A stretch of DNA of 64,000 bases from Hyaloscypha bicolor E. Lineage: Eukaryota > Ascomycota > Leotiomycetes > Helotiales > Hyaloscyphaceae. Under the pieces are notes generated by a model. The model ran no database searches, was not told the DNA's origin, and saw only the letters and a list, made by a program, of their open reading frames with translations. How positions within the stretch are numbered: the stretch's first letter is position 1; each line of letters starts with the position of its first letter. The translations under genes and the position numbers were made by a program. The DNA lies in NCBI RefSeq assembly GCF_002865645.1, contig NW_020194585.1, positions 248,001 through 312,000 on the forward strand, written 5' to 3'. This document shows positions 50,738-64,000 of this stretch, piece by piece.

Positions 50738-51891
50738 TAATTCGAATTATTTTTATTTATATAAGAATTAGTTAGGGCAAGAGTATTACTAGTAAGTTTA
50801 CTAGAAATATAAATAATCTTAAGATTCTTTAAAAAATATAAATTAGTATTTCCTTATAGCTTATTCTTAATCTAAACTAGCTAGTTATTAAAGATAGTAT
50901 AATCTCTAGTAAAAAGAGTTAAATCTGGGAGCTTAGTAATTCTAGTATTTCTAAAGAAAGTATAAGATATAAGAAATTCTAAACGGGAATAAGTAGGAAA
51001 TAGTTCGAAATTCTTTTAAGAGAAGTTTAGAATAGCCGGAATAAGCGGAATAGAAGTAGTTAGAGCTATTATAAGCTAATTTATTATAGCTATATAATAT
51101 TTAATATTATCCTTAAGCTTAGTATTATAAAGCTTAATATTTTCGAGAATAGCTTTATTATAACTATAGGTATTTTTATATAAAATAGCTTTTTAGATAT
51201 TTTCCCGGTAGCTTTTTATAATAATATTAATATCTAAAAATAAAATATTAGGTTTCTTGGCCTATTTATATAATTCTCTAGTAATAATATAGTTTTTAGT
51301 TTCTAGAAACTTTATAATAAAAGTAAAAGGTTCTATTTCTATAGACTTATTTATAAATTTTCTAGAAATACTAATAAAATATTTAGTTTAGAAAGGGCTA
51401 ATAATAAAATAACCTGAACTAGTAAGAGCTTTACTAGAAGCCTTAGTAGAAGTTAATATAATTCCTGGTTATATAATATTCTAGGAAATTAATTTATTAT
51501 ATTTTTCCTTTATTATATTCTTTTTAATAATCTTATTACTAGTATATATATAGGGCCTATAAGGTTATAGGATAGAACTTGAGAATAGTAGTTAGATTAC
51601 TAGCCTATAGGTACCTATTACTCTAGAACTTAGTTAAAGAGTAGCCTTTATTTAAGGTTCTTTAATTTTCGGGTTTTTAAAAGAATTTCTAATATATTAC
51701 TAATATATATTTATAAAAATATAAATATCTGATTTCTCTAAGGATTTTAAAGCTTTTTGCTTTTATTATTCTAGAGTCTATTACTCGTATTTCTGAGATT
51801 CTATTATCTTAGTAATACCTATATTACTAATAGTTCTAAATTAGTTTATTTAAAATTCTCTATAGGATTAAAGAAAGTAAGCTTTAAATAC

Positions 51892-52165
51892 TATTATAAG
51901 TATAATATTTAGGGCTTGAAAAGCAAGATAAAAAGTCTTTTATAAAGACGATTTAAAGCTAAGGAAAAGAAAACTAGAATATAGGAGGCTATAAGGGAAT
52001 ATATATATCCTATAGTATATTAGTTCTAAAGAAGCTTAGCTTTCTAAATATCTCTAATATATTTCAAGTATATTTCCCTAGTAAGGCAGTTATATTATAT
52101 ATATCTAGGAAATATCTAGTATTTAGTAAGGTATCTCAGATACTGGATATCTGGGAATTATAATA
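51892..52165 (-). repeat. 5' LTR of gypsy family C
   Basis: 274 bp, same ends as the left LTR; differences mainly C/T and G/A. Confidence 0.85.
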
Positions 52166-52170
52166 ATTAG

Positions 52171-52700
52171 AATATTTAATTCCTAAATAAAATTATAATT
52201 ACTAGCTAGCTCTTATATCTGGAATATAATTACTTTTTCTTTTTACTTATTTAGTTCTAATCTAATTAGACGATTTTTATATCTATTATCTAGATTATAT
52301 TAGTAAAACTACTTTTTAAAATACTAGAAATTTACTTTAATTAAATAATTAATTAATTAAATATTTTACTAAAATAAATTAATAGATCTTGAAAATAAGA
52401 TTCTAAAAAAAGAATATAATTATAATATATATAGAATTATATATAATTTAAGAATATATAATGAATTTCGGATATTATAGGTATTAATTAAAGAAATTAA
52501 TAGCCTTTTAATATTATAACTAATTACTATTTATATTATAAGTATTAGACTTATAAATTACTAATTATATATATATTATCGGGATTTTCTATTTAGAAGA
52601 GGCTTTTCTAAACTTTATAAAAGAAATAGAGATTAGTTTTATACTAAATTTAATATTATAGTTTTATAATTTATTAATTTATTTTATTATTTTATTTTTT
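52171..52700. other. AT-rich, no gene recognised
   Basis: Spacer between gypsy family C and the old copia remnant; no motif. Confidence 0.4.
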
Positions 52701-53544
52701 ACTAATAAATATCTTATAAAAATACTATTTATATAAAATTAGTAAAATAATTAATATATAATTCCTAAATTTACTAAACTTAATAAAATCTAGTTTATTA
52801 ATTAAGTTATTTATAAAATATAAGATTATATAACTATATTTCGTATTTTATATTTTATTACTTATATTTTATTATTTATATTTTATTTCTCGAGTTTTAT
52901 AATTATATATATAATTCTCGAAGAAATAATTATATTAATATTAAAATCTTTCTAAAAATATAAAAAATAGTATTTATATTATTTTTGAGGTTTTAGTTAT
53001 ATATTAGAGACTATAGCCTTTTATATATAATTTCCCTTTTTATAATATTCTTTTATTTTATATATTTATTTTCTATTCTATTTATATTTAATTTATTTCT
53101 TTATATCTAATTATATAATATTTATATTAATAAAATATTTAAAAGTATTTAATAACTTTAATTATATTATAAAATTAATAGAATTCGATTTTTCCTTAAT
53201 TTATTTAATTTCTATAATCTTTTATTATTTATATATTTAATAAAAATATATTATATTAATTATTAGATATTTAATTTAATAAGGCATTTATATAATAACT
53301 TTGAATTTATATAAATAATTAGTAATAGTTTTATTTCTAGTATTATATTAATTATAAATTTAATTAAAGCACTTATATTAAAGCTATAAGTTATATTATA
53401 TAATTCCGAGTCTAGAATATTTATAGTAATTCTCTTATATTTAGTAGAGAACTAATAAGTAATATTAGTATATTTAGTTCTATTTATTAGAACTAGAATA
53501 TATTTAATTTGGGTAAAGAAATCTCTATTATTTATAAATAAAGT
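52700..53544 (-). mobile_element. Old Ty1/copia copy, left fragment (LTR plus 3' internal end)
   Basis: About 52,700-52,945 aligns by eye with the family LTR (CCTAAATTTACTAAACTTAA and TATTTCGTATTTTATATTTT blocks), but much more eroded. The internal end follows, with the palindrome relic at 53,007-53,022. The copy breaks at 53,544, where the younger copia element begins, and resumes at 61,049. Confidence 0.7.
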
Positions 53545-53868
53545 TATTAGTTTACTAGTAATATATAATACTATTATATAGGTATAAAAGTACTATTTAT
53601 ATAAGGTTAATAAAGTTATATTTAGAAGTAGGAATTATAGTATTATAGTATTAATATATAATCCCTAAATCTACTAAGCCTAAAAGAGTCTAGTTTACTA
53701 GTCAAGTTACTAATAGGATACGAGGTTATATAATTATATCCCGTATTTCATATCCCATTACCTATATCCCATTACCTATATCCCATTACCTATATCCTAT
53801 TACTTATATCCCGTATCTCATATCCCGTAACTATATATGTAATTCTCAAAGAAATAGCTATACTAATA
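53545..53868 (-). repeat. 3' LTR of copia copy 3
   Basis: 324 bp. Longer than other family LTRs because of extra TATCCCATTACCTA units (53,737-53,830). Confidence 0.85.
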
Positions 53869-54065
53869 CTAGAAACTCTAAAAAACGCGAAAAATAGAAA
53901 ATAATATTTCCCTCTAATTATATACAAGTTCCCTAATCCGGCCTAGTACCAGATTCCCTAAATACTCTATATATTTATATCGTTTTTAAGGTTTTAGTTA
54001 TATACTAAAGGCTATAGCCTTTTATATATAATTTCCTATCCCATAAGTTCATATTCCCTAATCCG

Positions 54066-54162
54066 GCCTAATACTAGATACTTAGATACTAGATATCTAG
54101 ATACTAGATATCTAGATACTAGATATCTAGATACTAGATACCCAGATACTAGATACTAAAGG
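54066..54162. repeat. Minisatellite, 15-bp unit ATACTAGATATCTAG
   Basis: About six units just internal to the 3' LTR of copia copy 3. The same tract is absent from copies 1 and 2 at this place. Confidence 0.8.
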
Positions 54163-54786
54163 AATCTCTATATATATTTTCCTATTTATATATTTATTTC
54201 CTATTTTATTCTCGTTTAATCTATTTCTTTATATCTAGTTATATTATATTTATATTAATAAGGTACTTAAGGGCATTTAATAGCTTTAATTTCGTTATAG
54301 AATTAGCAGAATTCGATTTTCCTTTAATCTATTTAACTTCTATAATCTCTTATTATTTATATGCCTAGTAAAGGCATATTATATTAATTATTAGGCATTT
54401 CTCTTAAGTAATACCTAATTTAATAAGGCATTTATATAACGACTTCGAATTTATATAAATAACTAGTAATAGTTCTATTTCTAATATTCTATTAATTATA
54501 GATTTAACTAAAGTACTTATATTAAAACTATAAGCTATATTATAGAGTTCCAAAGCTAGAATACTTCTAGTAACTCTCTTGCATTTAGTAAAGAACTAGT
54601 AAATAATATTAGTATATCTAGTTCTATTTACTAGAACTAGAATATATCTAATTTAGGAAAAGAGATCTCTATTATTTATAAATAAAGCATTTATAAAAAC
54701 AATTAAATATAAGGACTTCTTTACTAGCTTTATAAACCTTAGTTCTCTAGCGGTATTCTTAATTTACTATTAAATATACTTATTAA

Positions 54787-55776
54787 GTAAAAGTATACGG
54801 CATTACTTATTATATATATAATTTATTCTATTAATCCTACTAAAATCGCGATTTTTCAGTCCATATTCTAATATAATTCCTAAAATAATTAAAGTACTAG
54901 ATTTATTAAGGCTTTAGTATATAGTAGCTATATCCTTATTATTAATTATATTTTCTAGCTTATAAGTAAGCCTTTCTATTAAATATTACTATTCCGTTAG
55001 ATTAACTTTACTCTATAGCTTTTATAAGATCTTTTTTATATTTTTAATTAAAATAGAAATAGTTTCTAACTTTATAATCTTATTTTTTATTTATTACTAG
55101 ATTTTCTTAATTAGATTTAAATTAGAAGAAGAAAGAGGCTAATTAAATCCATATAATCTATATAACTTTCGGGATAGCTTTACTATATTTTTATAGATCT
55201 TTATCCTATTTTCTATAAACTTCTTCTTTTACTTTACTATTAAGGAATTAAACTAAGGAAAAATAATAGGATTAAGGACTTGGTTTAAGTAGGCTATATT
55301 ATAAATTCCCTTCTTTCCTGGCTTCTTTACCAAGAAAATAAGCAGGGACTTCTAATCCTAGCTAATTACTCTCTAAACTATTATACTTACTTTACTACTT
55401 CTATATAAAGATTATATATAATCGGAGTAATTCTTTTTATCTGGCTAATATATAACCCAAATTCTCTCTCTCTAGTAAGGCCTATAACCTCCCTAATTTA
55501 GCTATAGCTTTTCCCTTACTAGTAAAGTAAGTAAATAGTAATATAAACAGGAGTTCTCTCATTCTTATTAGGTTAGTAATCCTTAAGAATAGATAGAAAA
55601 AGAATATTTGAAATTTCTGAGTCTGAGTCTAATTCTGAGTCTTTTATTATTATATAATAATAATTAAAGAAGAAAAATAGTAGTTTATAAGAAAAGAAAT
55701 AGTAAAGTATGGGTTTCGGTAAGGGGTAGTCACGTGTTCGCTTAGGTATATAATAAGTAATGCCATATACTCTTAC
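54787..55776 (-). mobile_element. Tc1/mariner-like DNA transposon, copy 2, nested in copia copy 3
   Basis: 990 bp, same family and orientation as the copy at 49,754. The inverted repeats are GTAAAAGTATACGGCATTAC and GTAAGAGTATATGGCATTAC. The minus strand again reads transposase pieces (KSLLIFLVKKPGKKGIYNIA near 55,340). The flanks do not show a clean TA pair; against the empty site in the older copia copy (near 61,145) a few bases are missing. Confidence 0.8.
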
Positions 55777-58700
55777 CTTTATATTAGTTTCTGAGGATAT
55801 AATAATTTAAGTAATAATTAATAGGTTATATAAAGCTTCTAGTTAATAAACTAATATAACATATATTTCTCTAGTATATTAGGTAATATATTAGTTCTTA
55901 ATAGAAAGGTTTTAATAAATAATATCCCTACTACTTATAGTAGTAATATTCTTTATAGAAATAATTCAGAGGTTTTTATACTAGTATTTCTATATAAAAA
56001 TAATTCTAGTAATATTCGTATAACTAATACCTTTATTAAACTTGAGATTATAATTAAAAGTAAAGAATTCATATTTCTTAGCCAAGAACTTAGCCTTATA
56101 GAGCTTTAGTTACTTTATTTTTACAAAATTATTAGTTCTAATAAATAAGATATTATTAGTTTAAAGGCTAATAATTCTAAAGAGTTACTTGCTATAGAGG
56201 AAATAAGGGTTATAAGTTAATTATTTTATGAAAAGCTCATTAATATAATAAGAATAGTAAGTCTTAAACTAGTAATTCCCAGCTTCCGGTATATTATATA
56301 GTAGTTTTATAATCTTTAGAACAGAATTATTCTTTAGATTTAGCTTTCTAGTAAGCTTATAGAATGAGTTAATATAGAAATTATAATTAAGTAAGGTTAT
56401 TAATTAAATATAAGCTTGCGAGATATTATATAAATATAAATCCGTAATATCTATTATTATAATAGTAATACTAAGAATAATTCTTTAGCTAATATATTAA
56501 ATAATAGGTAATTATATTAATACTATATATTTCTTACTATTACTATAGGCTTAAATAACTAGTCTCGACTTTTTAAGCTCTTTTTCTATACTCTTATTCT
56601 TAATCTCATTAATAAACTAGAAGTTAAAAATATATACTCTTTTTAGTACTTAAGATCTAAAAGTAACCTTAAATATACCCTTTTCTAGGAGGCTAGTAAT
56701 CTTAACTTAACGGGAATTCTCGTATAGTTTATTATCCTATAGGAATACTATAATATCCGGGGTCTTATAAGGGCATCCTTTACTATACTTTAGTAAAATA
56801 GCAGGAATAATAGAAGGAATTATACCTGTATTATTTTTGGCCTTACTATTAGGTTTAGGAATAGGTTTAGGTTCGGGGTTATTAGTAATAACCTTAATAT
56901 TCCCTATATAAAAGGGCTTTATAAAGGTTAAATAGAAAGTAGTATTATTATATAGTAGAGCTAGTATGCAGTTCTTTCTATTAATAGCTACTAGCTTATA
57001 TAGTTTATTCTAACTACTAGATTAACCGGTATTTCCTTTATACTAAACGAGAATATTTAAATTCAGGAATAGTTTATAAATATTAGTAGTACTAGAACTA
57101 TTTCGGGTATTTAAAGCATTCGTAATTTAATATCTAGCTTAAAGCTTCTGAATTTCTACTATTACTTTCTTGAGTACTACTAATTACTATAATATAGTAA
57201 GTAATAGGGTATTATATTCGGTTATTTGAAGTAAAGTACTATAAATCAAAAGAATTAAGATAATATTATTAGGTCCTATGGAATTATTAATAGCCTTAAA
57301 AGCTATTTGAAGTATAGTATTCTTATTAATTCTATTAACTTTGGCTATAATAATAAGATAGGTATATTAGATTAGGCTATAATAGTATTCTATAATTCTA
57401 ATAAAGTTATAAGCTTTTACAGGAATAATCTTAACCTTGGTTTCTATAGTATTTATAAGCTAAGCAAACTTCTTATTAGTAAACTACTTCCCGGCATTTA
57501 TTATAATCTAATTAAAAGGGCCTAAATAGTTATTAATCTAGTATTACTTAAGTATATCCCAGGTATATATTATACTAATATTCTAAAGCTATTAGCCGGC
57601 TTAATATTAAGTACCTTTATTAATAATATAAAGTATAGGCTTACTAAAAATATAGAAAATATTAATAATAATAAAGTAGTTAAAGCTAATATTATTTCTT
57701 AGATTAAACTTGAATTATCCGGATAATTAGCTATATTTCTAGTATTACTTATAATATTTTATAAGATACTTAAGGACTTATATATTAATATTATAGCCTG
57801 CTTATTCTAGTATATTTCGGAGCTTACTAATAGATAAATAACCAAAATAATAATATAGATATTATAATTTGACCTCTATAAGAAAGCAGGTATTATAAGT
57901 AAATAATTCGGAAATAAAGCCTTATAATATAGTATTTTAAAATAAGAAAGAGTATCTGAAACGTTATATTATAAGTATATATTTTCTAATAGAGATAATA
58001 AGATAATTAGTAAGATTATTAAAATAGACTCCTAGCTTATCTATATTAGCCAAACTAAGTAGAAATAAAGTCTTTAAAGGTATAATATGAAATTATACTT
58101 GCTTAATTAGTATACTTATTATTATAGATCTAATAGAAGATATAAATCTAATACTAAACTAGATATTAACTTAACCTTTAGTATTTTTATTAAGTTTAAT
58201 ACTATTATTAGTTTACTAGAAAGCTTGGAATTAGTTAAAACTAGTAATTAAGTATTTAGAAGCTCCGGTATTAATTATAACTTTATAAAAATAGTAAGTA
58301 TTATATCTTAATATACTATTAACTATAAAAGTCTAGGCATCTTTTATTAAGGGTTTAATAGGCTTTAAGGCGTGATTTTCGCCTATTATCTAGTATATAA
58401 GGGAAAGAAAAGTAAGGTTATCTATAAGAATATTAGCTATAGTTATTAGTAAAGTAGGAGCGGCAGGAGTAGCTAAAAAGCTCTCGACTAAAGTAAAGTA
58501 GGAATCTAAGTAATATTTCTTTTCTTTATTTATTTTCGCTAATAAAGCCTCAAAAGCATTATTTACTAGTTTGTTCTTATTATACTTACTATTCTCTTTA
58601 CCTTTAGCTTTAGTAATATACTATATATAAGTATTATTAAAGCATTTATTAAAGTTACAGGTATTTCGGGATCTAAACTAATAAATATTTCTACTTCTAA

Positions 58701-60733
58701 ATTAAGCCTTCTTAGCCTCTTATTTCTCCGGTATATACTTCTATAAGCGGTATTCGGGCTTCTTATATATAAAACACGACTTGGGTATATAATTATTATA
58801 ATTATAAAGCTTAAAATAGTTATTACGGGTTCCGAAATTATAATTAGATTCGTATTAATAATTTCCGGAGAAATAATAGCTTAGAGAATTCTAAGAATAG
58901 TATTATTAATTAGTAAAAAAGATTTCTGGATTAGTTTATTATTTGCTCTCATATATAATAATAAATAACTAAAGCTTATTAATAAGCTAGCCGAGATTTA
59001 TAGGAGAATCTGAGATTACGTATTTATATATCCGGAAGCCTTAGTAAGAGATAATGATTTTATTATAAAGAAATTCGGTATTTCGCAAGTTAAGTATAAA
59101 ACTATACTATAATTAATATAATTTATTAATTAGTAATTAAATAGTCTTAAAGATTATCTTTTCCAGGAATTTAGCTATTATAAAAGCTAATATAGTAGTA
59201 TTTCATATATTCAAATTTCGATATTCGAATTTAGGGCCTTTAAAGAAGCTATAAATATTAATATAAGCTTCTTTATATATATATTAAAAGAGCTAGTTAC
59301 TATAGAAGTAGTCTTGAGCTAGTTCCTTTAGTATAGTAGGAAAAGCTCATATTAGTATCTCTTATAAAAGCTTTATATATTAGTAAATATCGAGAAAAAT
59401 AGTAAGTTTATAGTTAAAATTATTATTAGATCTATTATACTTTTATTCTTTAGTATAGATCTTAGTAACTTCCCTAATAAGTCTTATAATTAAAGGGAAT
59501 TAGGAGTTATTCGGATATGGTTATAGTAATAGTAATAGGACTAGTAGAAATATATTATTTATTTCTAGAGCTTTTATATTAGTATATAAATCTGGTAAAG
59601 ATATAAGATATAATAATAGAGGAAGTAATAGAGAAAGTAATAGTATAGGAATATTAAAGATAATAGGTTCTAGATACTTATTTTTTATAAGGGTAATAAA
59701 GCCTAATAGGATTAGTTCTTTAATAAGGTCTAGTCTAGCCACTAATATATTCTTATTTAATTATATATATTATATATTTTTCTTTATAATAGTATATAAA
59801 ATATTTATAATAGTATTAGTATTACTATTTTATTATATAAATATACCGCTATATTAAAGAGTCTTATATAGATATAATATCTCCGGGAGTTCAAATTTAT
59901 TAAAGTTCCCTTAATAAGTGAAATTCTTGAAGTTATATCTAAATAGCTCCCAAAGATTATTATTAATTATTTTATAGAGAATATATTAAAATAGCTTAGT
60001 ATCTAAGAACTTAGTTATCTCGTCTACTTTAATAGAATTTAGATTAATTTCATATTTCTACTTTCTTACTAATTTCTTATAATTATTATTATATATAAAG
60101 TAATTAGATTAGATAAATCTAATAAAGAAATTATCTATTATAGTATATTCTGCTATTATATATTCTATAGGCTCGTGCCTAGTTTAAGATATAGTAGTTT
60201 ATAAGAAGAGTAGATTTATAAAAAGGTAGTTTATAAAATAGGTAATTTATAGAAAGTATTATATTTAAGGTAAAAATTTCGTCTATAACAAGAAATTTAG
60301 GAAGTGAAATTTAAGGAGAGAAATACTAAGGAAGTAAAATATTAAGATTCCGGGAGGACTTAATAATTCTAAAGCTTAAGAGCTCCAGGAATTTAAAAGA
60401 AAGTAGTTTTTAAAAGAGTTTTATAGGAATTAAATAGAAATGAAATAGGATAGTTAAATAGCTAATTATTTTAGTATTTAGTAAGATTAAGTGCCCTTCC
60501 TACCTATATAACCAAATTATAGGTAATAGGACTAATAAATATTTCTTTCTTTAATATAGTATAATTGGACCTTAGTAAGATTAAGTGTCTTTCCTACCTA
60601 TATAACCGAATTATAGGTAATAGAATTAATAGTTATTCCCTCTTTAACTAGAATAATAGCTTTGCCCCTAAATAACCGAATCTTATATAAGTATAGCTTA
60701 ATTTTTCCTGATCTATATATATAAACTAATTAG

Positions 60734-61043
60734 TATTAGTTTACTAGTAATATATAATACTATTATATAGGTATGAAAGTACTATTTATATAAGGTTAGT
60801 AAAGTTATATTTAGAAGTAGAAATTATAGTATTATAATATTAATATGTAATCCCTAAATCTACTAAGCCTAAAAGGGTCTAGTTTACTAGTCGAGTTACT
60901 AATGGGACACGAGGTCATATAACTATATCCCGTATCCTATATCCTATTACTCATGTCTTATTACTTATATCCTATTACTTATATCCCGTATTCTATATCC
61001 CGTAACTATATACGTGATTTCTAAAGAAATAGCTATACTAATA
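60734..61043 (-). repeat. 5' LTR of copia copy 3
   Basis: 310 bp, runs TATTAG...CTAATA on the plus strand, followed by AAAGT. Confidence 0.85.
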
Positions 61044-61048
61044 AAAGT

Positions 61049-62110
<1,062 letters not shown>

Positions 62111-64000
62111 TAAAGTTTTCTTATAAGTACTTATTTATTTTAGGGCTAAAAGAAGTTCCTATAATTATTTTTAATTATTTGGCTATTCTAGCTTATAATT
62201 ACTAAACTATACTAGAATTAGAGTTTTATAATTTAATTCGAATTATTAAAATAAAAGTAAAACTAATACTTATTATATAAAAAGTAATTTCTTATTATTA
62301 AAGAAAAATAAGCTCTAAACTTTATTATAGGCTTATTTAGAAATAAGCTTAATACTAATTATATTATATAAATTAAGTTAAAAATTTGGGCTTAATTAAA
62401 TTTTAGTATTATAAATATAAATAATATTTCTATTTCTATTATATAAATAAGTATTAGATTTATATAAGCTTTATAAGAAAAAAGTAATAAGCTATTATTA
62501 ATTCTAGTTATATATAGCTATAAAATATAATTTATAATTTATAATAATTGAAATCTTTATAAAAGAATAAACCCAATTTTATTATATCTGAAATATTTAA
62601 ATTAATTTTATTTTTTAATAAGTATTATATGATTTATTTTATTTTTTTAAACTATTTAAGTTTATTTAAAATTATTAGCTTACTTTTCTTAGTAATTGCC
62701 TTACTAGTTATTTCTTCTTTATTACTTATTTCTAGAATATTATAATAAATTAAAGAAGTTTTAATATAATTGCTTTTAAGAATTAGATCTTATAACTCTT
62801 TTATTAAGAAATAAAATAATAAGTTTATATTTTTAGAATAATTTGAATTATTATTATTCTAATTATAATCTTAACTTATTAGTATTAGATTATAAGAACT
62901 ATAAATTCAAGATTAGTATATATATTTCTTTATCTTATATATTTTATAGCTTGCCAAAAAAAATTATTAAATTTTATTATAAGTAAAACTTTTAAATATT
63001 CAATATTATATCGGATTAATTTATATAAACTCAAATAAATAAAGAGAAGTTTATAAAGAATAAATTATAGTAATTTAATTATTATTAACTAATATTTGAA
63101 TAAGAAGGCAACTAGTAAAATTATAAAGCTATATTTTAGCCCAAATAATAGAATTCTTTTATTAGAAGTGTTTTATTAAATAAGAAATCAAATATCTAAA
63201 GATATTTAAGAAAATATAAAGCTACTAATAATAAATAAATTAGATAGCTAAGAATAGTAACTAGAGGCAAAAGTAAGAAATAGTAGCCGGATATAGAAAT
63301 AAGAGGTAAAGACTAGTACTAATAATTAGGTAATGAATTTGATTTACTAATATTAATAATTTAGTAATTCGTAATACAAAAGTATAAATAAAGTAATTAA
63401 TTAATTAAACTTTTTTATAAATACTAACTTTTAGTTAAAAGTAAGATTTAATTAAAGATATAATATATAGCTTAAGATAAATTAAAGGCTTTTATTTAGA
63501 TATAGAGAAAGATACTATATATTATATTTTTCTTAATTACTTTAGATATTTTATATTATTTCCTATTATTAAATATAATTTTAATCTATAATTTTTATAA
63601 AGAATAAGTTGCTTTCTTAATTAGAGGAACTAGTAGCTTAGAAAACTGTTTTTTATATAAGTTCTGTATTATATTTAATATATAGCAGCTATATATTTCA
63701 ATTCGTGAATTAAAGAACTTAATATTAAAATAATAGAAATATATTATACTTTAGTAATACTAATATATTAAGAATTAAATAAGAGCCAAAAAGATTATTT
63801 TTATTTCAAGTAATATAATAAAGGAATACTTTGGTATTATTACTAAAACTTTTTATAAAATTAAGAAAGAAGTTATAATAATTATTTATATAGCTGCGAA
63901 TATTAGCTTTCGAGCTCTTCTATAAAAAGTTATTTTAGATAACTACTTACTTGTACTTCAATTAGTGGCTTGGGCTATTAAAATAACTCGACTTTAGTAT
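62111..64000. other. AT-rich, no gene recognised
   Basis: RIP-type composition to the window end. Eroded frames only; no LTR, terminal repeat or motif could be assigned. Confidence 0.4.

Larger units (their letters stand above)
44486..52165 (-). mobile_element. Ty3/gypsy retrotransposon, RIP-inactivated (family C)
   Basis: Two 274-bp LTRs (44486-44759, 51892-52165; TATTATA...TATAATA) are flanked by an exact ATTAG duplication (44481-44485, 52166-52170). The coding strand is minus. A purine tract AAAGAAGAAGATAA abuts the left LTR, which is therefore the 3' LTR. The gag zinc knuckle reads KYYNYNKFGYYIRYYP (about 49,205-49,245), that is, every Cys and His ligand of CX2CX4HX4C is Tyr. Reverse transcriptase has YLNNILIY (47,577-47,554). 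A 984-bp Tc1/mariner-like element is nested at 49,754. Related to family B in layout, with distinct LTRs. Confidence 0.88.
53545..61043 (-). mobile_element. Ty1/copia LTR retrotransposon, RIP-inactivated, copy 3, inserted in an older copy
   Basis: LTRs are 53545-53868 (324 bp) and 60734-61043 (310 bp), with an exact AAAGT duplication (53540-53544, 61044-61048). The minus strand carries RNase H (VIYINSKSLYKCLIKLG near 54,480-54,430), reverse transcriptase (about 55,800-56,640), integrase (about 57,150-57,640) and gag (about 58,700-59,760; a 73-codon run without stop at 59,742-59,521). A 990-bp Tc1/mariner-like element splits its RNase H/RT part at 54,787. Same family as the copies at 13,058 and 37,499. 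Confidence 0.88.

Noticed and set aside
59521..59742. 73-codon minus-strand frame as a stand-alone gene
   Set aside because: It is a surviving stretch of the copia gag frame; the same text occurs on the plus strand in copy 1 near 14,300-14,520.

Overview
The window looks like a chromosome piece from a filamentous ascomycete (Pezizomycotina; gene content and style fit Leotiomycetes, but the species cannot be fixed from sequence alone). Protein genes carry short introns of 40-90 bp with GTRNGT donors, CTAAC/CTGAC-like branch sites and YAG acceptors. They lie in two base-balanced islands (about 1-5,440 and 29,450-36,520). Between and after the islands are AT-rich blocks (about 5,440-29,450 and 36,520-64,000) in which CA and TG dinucleotides are rare and every coding frame is broken by TAA/TAG. 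This is the signature of repeat-induced point mutation (RIP) acting on transposons.

Island 1, left to right: the 5' part of an endosulfine/Igo1-family gene running off the window edge (minus strand), whose Greatwall/Rim15 phospho-serine position is a cysteine; a three-exon gene for a secreted, Cys-rich, single-pass membrane protein (minus strand) whose stop overlaps the endosulfine start; a 1.3 kb gap; a three-exon gene for a membrane-anchored TAP-like alpha/beta hydrolase (plus strand); then RIP-touched scraps of a WD40 protein and of a copper-type P-type ATPase at the island edge.

AT block 1 holds a diverged ~125-bp tandem repeat, an unclassified decayed coding region, a Ty1/copia element with an exact 5-bp target duplication (13,058-19,112), a chromodomain Ty3/gypsy element on the minus strand (20,702-27,044), minisatellites and a small GC-richer solo-LTR-like island.

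Island 2: a 160-bp MITE; a six-exon calmodulin-like gene (plus); an HSL-type lipase/esterase gene (minus); a Rei1/ZNF622-type zinc-finger gene (minus); and a start-proximal fragment of an LPTELR-motif (F-box-like) gene cut off where AT block 2 begins.

AT block 2 holds a second Ty1/copia copy of the same family (37,499-43,861), a second Ty3/gypsy family (44,486-52,165) containing a ~1-kb Tc1/mariner-like element, and a nested set in which an old copia copy is split by a younger one (53,545-61,043, duplication AAAGT) that itself holds a second Tc1/mariner-like copy. A ~216-bp (TAA)n microsatellite has expanded inside the oldest copy. The genes of the two islands show no evident shared pathway. 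The main themes are RIP-driven decay, nested transposition and gene loss at the isochore borders, plus an endosulfine homologue altered at its key residue. No rRNA, tRNA or CRISPR feature was recognised.
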